The position numbers and the translations under genes are program-made. The notes beneath the pieces are model-generated. The model saw nothing but the letters and a program-made list of their open reading frames with translations. It was not told where the DNA came from and did not search any database. 64,000 bases of DNA. Source: Cladorhizidae sp. MBARI D1340-BT2 (lineage: Eukaryota; Porifera; Demospongiae; Poecilosclerida; Cladorhizidae). Below are positions 21,910 through 31,837 of the stretch, piece after piece; position 1 is the stretch's first letter; each line of letters begins with the position of its first letter. The stretch is from assembly GCA_028752905.1 (NCBI GenBank), contig JAQNBH010000009.1, positions 25,404,370 to 25,468,369 of the forward strand, written 5' to 3'.

Positions 21910-23220
21910 AGAGAATGTGAATATTGTACTACTTGCCGTACAATAGCTATCTTCTTGTGGCTCACTTCTCCAGGAATGATTCTATCCATACTCATGTTGG
22001 TTTTGCTGATTCTCATGCCACACATAGGAAGCTTCTCCTTCTATCTTAGAGTATTATCTCATACTTATCTTCCTGGATCACTCTTAGAGCAACTAGCTCC
22101 TATCTAACCCCCCCATACTACATAACCCCATAGAAGGAAGTTTGAGAGGCTGCCTTTTAGGGGATCAACCTCAGTGCTCAAGCAAGGCTGACAATTTGCA
22201 TAACCTTTTTAATCTAGCAGTAGAGAAGTTTGAATATATGGCTGGTGATGTTCCCAGAAAGATATATTCATCTGTTCTCAATTTTTATGACAAGGTGGAG
22301 CTTAGGTGCAGGTGCTGGATGCAGATTGTCTTACTTGTCCTTATTGAAGTAGTGAATCAGAGCCGTGGGAAAGATATCGCCAGCTAAGGCCCAGCCAATT
22401 TTTATTGTGTGGTAACTGAGGGCAATCAAATTTTGTTTATCTTAAGTTATATGCATATTTAGAGATTATTGTTGTGAATTTCCCACCAGCCAGGTTAATG
22501 TGAAAAGGCTTTAGGAATACACAGCTTAACTTTACTATACATTTATGTCTCTCATCTCTGTCTGTCCTGTGAATATTGTACTACTTGCCGTACAATAGCT
22601 ATCTTCTTGTGGCTCACTTCTCCAGAAATCATTCTATCCATACTCATGTTGGTTTTGCTGATTCTCATGCCACACCTAGGAAGCTTCTCCTTCTATCTTA
22701 TAGTATTATCTCTTACTTATCTTCCTGGATCACTCTTAGAGCAACTAGCTCCTATCTAACCCCCATACTACATAACCCCATAGAAGGAAGTTTGAGAGGC
22801 TGCCTTTTAGGGAATCAACCTCAGTGCTCAAGCAAGGCTGACAATTTGCATAACCGTTTTAATCTAGCAGTAGAGAAGTTTGAATATATGGCTGGTGATG
22901 TTCCCAGAAATATATATTCATCTGTTCTCTATTTTTATGACAAGGTGGAGTACCAATTGCTTAGGTGCAGGTGCTGGATGCAGATTGCTTTACTTGTCCT
23001 TATTGAAGTAGTGAATCAGGGCCGTGGGAAAGATATCGCCAGCTAAGGCCCAGCCAAATTTTATTGTGTGGTAACTGAGGGCAATCAAATTTTGTTTATC
23101 TTAAGTGATGTGCATATTTAGAGATTATTGTTGTGAATTTCCCACCAGCCAGGTTAATGTGAAAAGGCTTTAGGAATACACAGCTTAACTTTACTATACA
23201 TTTATGTCTCTCATCTCTGA
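21910..23220 (+). repeat. two tandem ~660-bp units, each with an open frame
   Basis: Unit 1 (about 21914-22565) and unit 2 (about 22567-23220) are nearly identical from GAATATTGTACTACTTGCCG to the repeat border. In both, a frame reading LRGCLLG-QPQCSSKADNLHN, LAVEKFEYMAGDVPR, SVL-FYDKVE, then WMQI-LLVLIEVVNQ-RGKD ends at the same TAA (22387, 23046). Unit 2 has a 9-bp in-frame insertion, so the frame survived. Not recognised; it may be an exon of a TE or a host protein. The longer unit 2 frame starting at 22576 covers non-homologous leader and is less certain. Confidence 0.5.
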
Positions 23221-25550
23221 CTGTCCTTACTTTATATTAGGTGAGTTACAGTATTCTATGGCTAGGATGTGACAAGATTTTACTAATTGCTAAACTTCAA
23301 TTTATTTGAACATGTCCCTCTGGCTCTATGTGTCCAATCTACTTCATGAAACTATCATAGGAGGTGAGTTAGAATATTCTGTCTAGGATGACAAGTTTTG
23401 ACTGCTCTAATAAATCTGAACATGTCTGCCAGCTCTCTGTGTCCAACTTACTGATGTTATTTCAACATAGTTTGATAGTGCTAGAGTATTGCAAGAACTA
23501 AAGTCTATTCACCTTGAATTGCAGTGGAAGTAATATGCCCAATCATGTACTGAGCAGCAAGATAAAAGTCACTAGAAGCATGTGTGTAAAAGGGCATGAA
23601 ATATCCACTGATTGAGCTAACTAATGTGTAATAAAATATCTAAACATTAAATATATTTTATTTGCCATCATGCACTAAGCCGCACCAAAGGTGGAGAAAT
23701 GGTTAAAGTCAGATAAACACCTGTCTGTTGCTTTACAGCAGCTGTCAGAAGTTTTATCTGATTATGTATAGGCCTAGCTTGTGCTAAAAAGCTCAGTTGG
23801 TCTTTAAGCTGCTTACACCAGTTTTTTCTGACCTTTACCCCCTGCACCCTTGTTGCTATTGCCTGTAGTTAGGCAAGTGAAGTAACAGGTGATTAGTTGC
23901 AGCTGGAGCAAAGTGCATGCATGTGTATATGGACACAATTCTTGATTTAGTAGTTTACTGGTTGCTATGGCTCTCCTCTCCATTATCAATTCTACCCAAC
24001 CTCATCTAGCATCCCTGTTTATCATGCTACATCTGTGTATCCAGTTGCTTAGTGCCTCTACCTTATCGTCCTGCATATCTCTGTTAAGGACTTCTTACTA
24101 AGTTGGTTTGAGAGACATCTCCCTGGCCCAGCTGGTTCTGAGTGGTGATCTTGCTTGTAGAGTAAATGTTAAACTAACAGTTGACCCCTCCATATCTGAT
24201 GATGCTTACATTTTGTAAGAATAATTCCATCTCAGCTTAAGTGTTGTGATCTAATAATTTTTTTTAATGTATGTAATCGTCTCATTTAACATGGTCTTTG
24301 TTGGAGGATGGAAAATTATGCTCTCAATTTTGAATGTAATAACAAATTTCGTTTCGTTTACATATCTTCAAATTGGAACATTTGTCAAAATGTTTTGTAA
24401 GACATGTGCTAAAAACCAGATTTTTACCTGTAAATATGCAGAAGGCTACAGCATTATTATATTAAAACTTTATTTCTTGTTCTGGTTTATGTGAGTGGGC
24501 GGAAGAAGTGATACAAATATAAAACTTACTGACAATCACAAATTGTCATCATAAACAGTCTCTTCCTTACCTTTACTGCTGTCTCTGCAAGCCAATAACA
24601 GCTGTATAGGTACCATGCTAGCCTGAAATCCCTCAGAATTTACTCTTGAGAATAAAATGAACTCCGATTTACAGTATTACTGTATCAGCATCTAGGATTG
24701 TTTGGTATTGTAGGTGCTAGCTAATATCAGGAGGGAAAGAGTTACCTGTAGATTTCTCCTGGCATGGTTGGGCATTACTAGGAGTATTAGTAGGAGTTAG
24801 CTGTCCTGACACCAGTAAGGGTAGCATTACTTTTACTAGAGTATACAGGATCCAATCCAAAGATAACAATGTCAACTAACAGGTGGAGCGTACTTAATCT
24901 CAATGGAAGCAAGTCTGTGTTCTACTCCGTAACTAGTGATCATTTATCAACAGACTTACTGCAGACTTACTTGAACAAGAATTGATGGTAAAATATTTAC
25001 TAATAACCACGAGATCAGAATGCTCACTTGCATACCATTGAGCTCAAGTGCACTGTCTCTGCGACATCCATCCATGTGTCTGTCCTTACTTTATAGGAGG
25101 TGAGTTAAAGTACTCTATGGCTAGGATGGCATGATTTGATCAACTTCAATTTATTTGAACATGTCTCTTGGCTCTGTGTATTCTATATCTAGGAAAACAT
25201 GTGTTGACTGATTGATCAATTATAATTTATTTGAACATGTGTCTTTGCTCTCCCTGTCCAACCTAATGAAACATAGTTTCATAGTTACAAACATTGCTAC
25301 AATATTGCAAGAACTAAAGTCTATTCACCTTGGCTTGCTGTGTAAGTTCGATGATCAATCATGCGCTGACCAGCAAGAAAATTTTCACTAGAAGAACATG
25401 GATGGAAATAAAATGGTCTCATGTGACAGCTGCTTGGAATTGTTCCATGACACTTGTCAAACCGTCCCTCAAGATGTGTGGAGTGATCCAGACTATAAAT
25501 GGTGCTGTAGTCAATGTAGTCATAATTAACACTGTAACTGTTCTATAAAC
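23221..25550. repeat. dispersed repeat blocks, no gene
   Basis: Homologous in pieces to 15.06-15.84, 21.3-21.75, 51.2-52.1 and 62.75-63.65 kb. Contains two copies of the TATTAGGTGAGTTACAG / ATAGGAGGTGAGTTA landmark (23240, 25095). The frames 24267-24494 and 25330-25548 lack domain or conservation support. Confidence 0.55.
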
Positions 25551-27235
25551 ATCTATTATATCAATGTATGGGACTGGGGTACTAAATATCCTGGCTTTGC
25601 ATAGTTATAATCTATCTATTTATAAATATAACTGATTCAGATTGTATTTGTCATGATATAAATTGATCGATGCCAATGATTTCATAAGCCTCCAATGACA
25701 AGCAGGAGGTATTGCTTGAGGCCATGACATTAATGTTGGACATCAATGTCAGAAGCTATGGTTATGCTGTGCCTTCCACCCTATAAAATACACTGTATTC
25801 AGACCCTTACTGTTAGTTTTTTAAGTCTCTCAAAGCTCATTGATTAGCCTGTCATGGCCATAAATTATGGTAAAAAATCCTGGTCGGGTCATGACAAATT
25901 TCACTTTTCTTCTCTCTTTAGAGAAGTCTGGTTTAAGGCTTGAGAGATTCTAACCTTATCTTATAAAGGGCATTCTTTTATTGGAACGGATTCAGAGAAG
26001 ATCTACCAAGTACATTTTGTCAGACTAGACTATAGTCCAGATTGAAGGCCCTCCATCCTCTTCCCTTGATCACAGAACCTCTAACATCAATGTGGACAAC
26101 ATTTGACATTTAGCAATTAGTTGAACTTGAGCTAGCTGATACTTTCTGACTGTCCACTTGGGTACACTAATGCTAATGCTACTCATTGGAATCACAAAGA
26201 TAGCCAAACTAACTATTAAAAAAAAAAGAGTGAGAGAGAAGGGAGAGAAAAAAACCCCCGGGATTACAAATTTCCTAGGATATTAGGAATAGGGGTGCCA
26301 AATTTCCTGGCGGGATTCCATATTTCCTAGGATATCTGGAATGGGGGTGCAAATTTCCTGGGATGCCAGATTTCCTGTGACACCCGCTCAGGCTAGGGTG
26401 GGGCTAGCTATTTCTTTCCTTCAGAATGCATTCCTGAGCATGCGATCATAATTGCTCTCCAATTCCCAATGTGCTCGAGTGACTATACTTCAGAAGGTCC
26501 GGCTCGGGTGACTACTTCAGAAGATCAGATTTTCCTCGGCCCAGGTGACTATTCTTCAATGGATCCTTACTTTTTTTTCTTGTTTTTTTCTTTTTCTGCT
26601 TTTAATCGTGGACTGTGACTAGGAAAAGAAAATGGGGAAAATGTCCGCCTTCAAAGGCTCATAACTTCTAAACCGTACCCCCTATGACAGTGCTTTTATT
26701 ATCTTAGAGCTTTAAAATATTGGAGTTAGGTAGGGTTAGATAATACATACAGGTCGTAGTACTAAGTAGGCTCAAGTAGACATGTTTTTGGGGGGTAGGG
26801 CTACTCTTCGCAGATTTCATTACAAAACATCAAATTAACTACTAAAGTGGTTCTTGTTGTTCAATAAGCTTCAATGGGTGCAGTAAAACTTTGTAATTGG
26901 CCAACTAAGTGGCATTACATTTTTATGACAGTTTTTAGAGTAGTGGTCAGAATTTTTCATGAGGTACACTCATTCATTGTATTATAATTTGACCATTATT
27001 ATATATTTTATTTTTCAAAATTAGAGTTTTATTGCACGGAAGAAAGGGCCAAAATACTGAAAGTTTGAGACAAAAATAAAAATTACAGAAGTAGGCACGC
27101 CAAGAAAAATAGAACAACAAATAAAAAAGAGAAAAAAATTGCAGGACTCTCAAGTTGAGGTTTGTTTTAGAACTTTATTACTAGTTGTCCAGACAAATTC
27201 TTGACTGTTCTTTCTTTTTGTCTCTTTAGGTCCTT
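25551..27235. other. non-coding; short repeats
   Basis: 26258-26385 has three imperfect copies of a ~40-bp repeat around AAATTTCCTAGGATAT and GGAATAGGGGTGC. The rest is AT-rich. TE ends are suspected but not proven. Confidence 0.5.
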
Positions 27236-27907
27236 TACATCACAGGGTCGATGTCCCGTAATCTGTGCAGGTTAGTAGTGGCAGACAAATAACTTGACAG
27301 AGCCTCCTTTTCAGAACACTTGCTCAGTATGTTGTGGTCCTGAAAGCTCAGTGGCAAAATAGACTGAACTCTTGAAGGTTGCTTCCCATGCCACAAACCG
27401 TTGCAGACATGATGCTCCTGGTATTCATAGACCTATATTCACATATGCCAGACAAATTGTCACAAATGTCACAAGGCAACTAAATTCTCACATACATCTC
27501 TAGGTTCATCAGGTTTGTCTTGACAACCAGAGCACTCCCACAACGACACTGTCACGTCCTCACAGCCTCCACGAGACTCCGGTCCTTGATCAAGCGGAAC
27601 TCTCCAGTGAAGTCAGCTCTCTCAGAACCAGACCCATAGAACTGCTCAGTATGCGCTGAAGTTGATGAGGACGTCCCAGAAGTTAATAGCATAAAAAGCG
27701 CTAGCCTACATTTTTCATTATTTGTCGACACAAGAATTGATGTCTCGCGAGCCGAGAGCCCTTCTTCAGAAGTGTCCGCTTTGTCTGACTTGCTTGCTGT
27801 GGCATTCTGCAACTCTTTCTGGGATCCCCAACAGGTGCGTTTCTTATGCCTAGCTTGCCTGAACTTCTTCTAAGTGCCAGCTGAGCATGAACTAATTCGC
27901 GAGACAT
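27236..27907 (-). pseudogene. unrecognised degenerate gene, reverse strand
   Basis: From ATG at 27907: MSRELVHAQLALRRSSGKLG, then after a frameshift ELQNATASKSDKADTSEEGL and an acidic/Ser tract to LVEAVRT. In a third frame a Cys-containing segment reads CEDVTVSLWECSGCQDKPDE, and from ~27434 a clean 65-codon frame reads VYEYQEHHVCNGLWHGKQPS to RLRDIDPVM and TAA at 27236. The C-x2-C and CEN...C spacing suggests a zinc-binding domain. The pieces are consistent with one protein broken by two shifts or with short introns. A GC-richer leader with TATATATA (27960-27966) lies upstream. Family unknown. Confidence 0.4.
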
Positions 27908-28392
27908 TCGAATTTTTGTAGAATTGGCCGCCCAAATAAAAAGCGGCTGGCGCGCCTGCGTATATATACCTATTTTTTTATTTTAGGTTATCAAAAATCA
28001 ATGTTTTATTACATAGTTTCATATAATGTACAAGCTACTAAAAGTTCCAACACACCAACGAAACAACAGTAACAAAAAGACAGCAGTAAAAATAAAAAAA
28101 GCAAGACAAAAACCGCAAAAACCATAAACAACAACAATAAAAGTCCGAAATCAAGCGACACCATCCACTGCTGGAGAACGGATGGCCAACCTTCTTAGCC
28201 AAAGCCCGGCATTACCATGCCAGAGGTTGATGGAGAGGCATTGAAAGAGATGGCAGATGGAATACCCAGAGACTGCATGCATACTGTGGTTTTGTTTGTT
28301 TTGCTGCTGTAAAAAAATATATAGCCTGGAGGTATGTGCAATGATGTGGAAAACATAGCCAGAAGAATGCGAAGGTTTGTTTGAAGTCGGAG

Positions 28393-28430
28393 TGGGGGGG
28401 ATGGGGGGTGGGGGGTCAGGGGGGTGCGGT
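28393..28430 (+). repeat. G-rich tract
   Basis: Five or more G runs of 4-6 (GGGGGGATGGGGGGTGGGG) within 40 bp; could form a G-quadruplex. Confidence 0.7.
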
Positions 28431-28443
28431 CGCGTAGCTATGC

Positions 28444-28612
28444 AGGTGTCGTGCCATATTAGTCCCGCTGCCATATTTGTCCCGCTCAGAAAATGTTCGC
28501 GATAACGGGACAAATATAGTGCCATATAGTGCCATAATTATTAGTCCCGCCTGCCATATTAGTCCCGCCTGTGCCATATTTCTCACCTGAGCTGCCATAT
28601 TAGTCATACAGG
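28444..28612. repeat. ~20-bp CCATATTAGTCCCGCCTG array
   Basis: Seven or so imperfect copies of GCCATATTAGTCCCGCCTG. The related array at 30566-30715 has CATATTAGTCTCACCTG, same orientation. Confidence 0.8.
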
Positions 28613-29011
28613 TGGGTGTTTTGGGGGTTTAACCCCCCCCCACCCATTTAAATTTATACAACTGCAACTTGACTCACCTTAGTAGTGATACCAAACCCCC
28701 CTTACTGATACCCTAGATCTGCCCCTGTCAAATGCCTCATTGTCCCACCATATTAGTAGGCCCTGGCGGATTATGCTCGAATTTCTACATATTTTTCTTT
28801 CCTTTTATGCTGCTAATATTCACCAATTTTTCTTTTCATTCTACCTATTTTTCTTTCCTTTTATGAAATTATGCTCCTAATATTCACCTATTTTTCTTTT
28901 CAATATACCTCTTTTTCTCAATGCTTAGACAAACAATTGTTACATCATTTAAAAAGAGAATATAGGCAATCAAGGATTCAAGATTCGAGACATTTTAACA
29001 GTTACAATTAT

Positions 29012-29310
29012 CTATAGACTATAGTTGTACTGTAACATAACAGAAAGTTGTAAGTAATCCTTCAAAGAAGTTTCTTGCTTCGTAGAAAAGGTATTGCTCA
29101 AAATTGAGAATGCACGTTCAGCTGCAGCTGACGAAGGCTGCACAAATAAGACTAATCTACATGTGTGAGTCCAGTTAGGCAATCTACCATTCTCATCATG
29201 GCACTTCCACCACTCAATGGGGTCTACGCTATCTAAAACATCCTCAGCTGCTGCAAGATATTCAGGTAACTCAGACTTTAAGCCATTAATCACTTCTGTA
29301 TTCAAGAATA
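29012..29310 (-). pseudogene. hAT transposase C-terminal fragment
   Basis: Reverse-strand frame ending at 29012. WWKCHDENGRLPNWTH followed by VQPSSAAAERAFSILSNTF and LKDYLQLSVMLQYNY is the classic hAT dimerisation region (W..., P-S-S-A-x-x-E-R-x-F-S, then L...ML-YN). It is joined at ~29310-29340 to a gag gene in another frame, so only the last ~95 residues survive. The rest of the transposase, including the catalytic Asp residues, is absent. Confidence 0.8.
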
Positions 29311-29319
29311 GGAATACAG

Positions 29320-30067
29320 TGTGAATCAATATCAGCTGCAGTGCTGGGTTTCTTGTCAGACACAAACTGTGCTACATGTCTAGGCATAAGCTTCATTACA
29401 GTATCAACTGCACACAAATCATTTACCTGCTGGATTGTTTTGCAGCCTTCTGTCCATCGTATGGTGAGGACAGCACGACCCAACAGAGCCTCCCATCCTT
29501 CGTCTGGTTTCCGTTTGAGATTGTCCAATCGTTGTCGGTAAGCTTTTCTGGTCACACGGTAGAGTCGCAAGAGTGCTAGTTTGACTTGATCATAGTCTTC
29601 CTTTACATCCGGCTGCATTGCCAGATATACTCTGTTGGCATCCGGTCGGAATTCCGGAGCCAAATATCTCATCCAATCCTTCTTGAGGACCTTGTATGCA
29701 GCCATATGGCTCTCTAAAACGTTAAATAATCCAGGGGGTCTTCGTCTTCCTTCATTTCTCTGAACCGGGGTGCTTTGATTTGGCTGGGGGTAGGAACAGA
29801 GTCCGATTCTTCTATCCTGCCAGTGCCCCCTCCACTTATCACTGTCATCAGCAATCTTTCCCATCTCTGATCTCTTTTCTCCTCGGCCTCCGCTCGTTCG
29901 GTCGCCCGTCTTTTCTCGTCTTCCTTTTGCTTCTCTGACTAGAGTTTAAACATTCGGAGCATATCAGACATTGTCACTCTTTCCCCAATATCTTCTGAGT
30001 CCATTAGCGGTGAAGTACTCCGCCTTTCTCCTTCTGTAGTGTCCTTTGCCTTACTTCTGGTATCCAT
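29320..30067 (-). pseudogene. LTR-retroelement gag (SCAN-like), broken
   Basis: Starts at ATG 30067 (MDTRSKAKDTTEGERRSTSP). An in-frame TAG after MLRMFKL is followed by a charged SEKQKEDEKRRATERAEAEE helix, a frameshift around 29735 and then the gag core: ESHMAAYKVLKKDWMRYLAP, DYDQVKLALLRLYRVT, WEALLGRAVLTIRWTEGC and LMPRHVAQFVSDKKPSTAA. The spacing of the last two segments resembles retroelement gag and vertebrate SCAN domains. It sits just inside a primer-binding site (30107-30124). No pol follows; the gene runs into a hAT fragment. Confidence 0.7.
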
Positions 30068-30106
30068 TCATGTCAAGGGTAGTAGCTATCTCTCTAGTTA
30101 AAAAAA

Positions 30107-30124
30107 AATCCCACCACTGCAACC
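30107..30124 (-). other. primer-binding site of the second LTR element
   Basis: Reverse strand TGGTTGCAGTGGTGGGAT, 2-3 bases after a TGTCACA LTR-like terminus and 40 bp before the gag ATG. Similar to the site at 11245-11262. Confidence 0.5.
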
Positions 30125-30127
30125 AGT

Positions 30128-30560
30128 TGTGACAGGACCAAATCTGATATTACCCACATACTCTGAGCCAGTCACTAAGTGTTGGTATGCTGCCACCACT
30201 CTACCTTTAAGCTATACACTAGGCTAGCAAGGTTAAGTAGAGCAACCTTAATAATTCAATATAGGACACTTACAAGACTCAGCTAACTCCCAGAGCAGTA
30301 ACAACTCCTCCCTTAACTAGGCTGGAGCCCCCACTTCTGGTTTCTGCCCATACATGGTAATCTTACACTCATCATCGACCTATGACATTTGCCCAACATA
30401 AACACATAACACACAAACACACTAAGCTGCAGACCATATTATCAACACTTCCAATTCATAATTAGTTACTCACTACTGGGTTCACTCCACATCCATAGTT
30501 ATGCATTGGGAACAGTCTTGTTTTTATGTCGTCCTGCGTTAGCCAGGTAAACTATTCCAT
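30128..30560 (-). mobile_element. probable LTR next to gag (outer end not found)
   Basis: On the reverse strand this stretch ends CCTGTCACA directly before the primer site. No matching second LTR is present in the window, so the far boundary is not established. No open frame. Confidence 0.4.
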
Positions 30561-30565
30561 ATTCA

Positions 30566-30715
30566 TATTCCGTATTAGTCTCACCTGACATATTAGTATC
30601 ACCTGACATATTAGTCTCACCTGCCATATTAGTCACCTGCAGACACCTGCCATATTTGTCTCACCTGACATATTAGTCCCACCTGCCATATAAATCTCAC
30701 CTGTCATAGCTGAAT
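30566..30715. repeat. ~20-bp CATATTAGTCTCACCTG array
   Basis: About seven direct copies, related to 28444-28612. The two arrays bracket the gag/hAT remnant. Confidence 0.8.
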
Positions 30716-30965
30716 ATGAATGTGTTGCGTGTGTATATATATATACACAAGCTATATATAAATTGGAGTAAAAACATGGGAGGAGTATCTAATATGGCAA
30801 GTAACTTGCCAACCCTCATTTCTCTCAGAAATTTTTTTTTGTTTTTTTAAATTAAATTTTACTCTCTAGCTATAGAAATAAATTGTTTTAGCAACAAATC
30901 TATCATCATGGGAGAAGTAATATGACAAGTGAGAATACTTGCCATTTACTATAATCACAATTAGA

Positions 30966-31060
30966 TGAACAATTTTTCTTTTGTTTTGCTTCTCTGGATG
31001 ATGGAGTGATAGGAACAATTTTTCTTTTGTTTTGCTTCTCTGGATGATGGAGTGATAGAA
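30966..31060. repeat. 48-bp direct duplication
   Basis: GAACAATTTTTCTTTTGTTT ... GATGGAGTGATAG occurs twice in tandem. Confidence 0.85.
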
Positions 31061-31837
31061 GGACAGGGTCAGAGCATATATATGTGGTTCCTCAGCACCA
31101 TCCTACAATTTAACTTGTGCAAAACTTGAATTAAACAATAAACATATTTCCAGGTCAACCATGATATCCTAGGAAGACCACCAGAAAGTTTAGGATCTCC
31201 CAGTATTTCACAGATTGGAGAAAACTAAGACAGTTTATTGCATGAAAATGAGACATTCATAATTACCCAGAAAAAAATCCCAACAAGAACAAACAGATTC
31301 AGTCTTAATTATTTAAGTGGCACCCAATTCCCTGTCCCAACAACTGCCACATTTCCACTCCTCCTCCCGGTTGATGATGGCTGATGGTGGAATCTCTGTA
31401 GTGTATAACTACTATTTATTTCACAAGAATTGATTGAATGGTAACACGTACTGTACCTATTTTAGTGGGTTCGTTGTTGTACCATACGTGGGCATCTTGC
31501 CATTAATATTCAGCTGTGAATCATATTTAGGTGAAATTGACACTCTTGAAAGGCCCTGGTTCTTAATGTGATGCTTGAGTTGAGATACTATGCAAGTAAA
31601 AAATTGAGTATAGATTTCTAAGCTCACAACAGTAGTTATCAAGGAGCCCAATTTTTTAATCGAGAGGATTAAAATATAACAACACTGTTGGATCCAATGA
31701 CATTATTCAATTTCCAATGCATGTCATAAAAGTTGTTGGAAATTGACAACAGTTAATTCTTGATCCACCTAATCAGAATGTGTAATTTTTTTTTTAAGTT
31801 TAGCATGTAAAATATTATCATTCAAGTTATTTCTTAC

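Noticed and set aside
28151..28607. Pro-rich reverse ORF
   Set aside because: Generated by the G-rich tract and the CATATTAGTC array.
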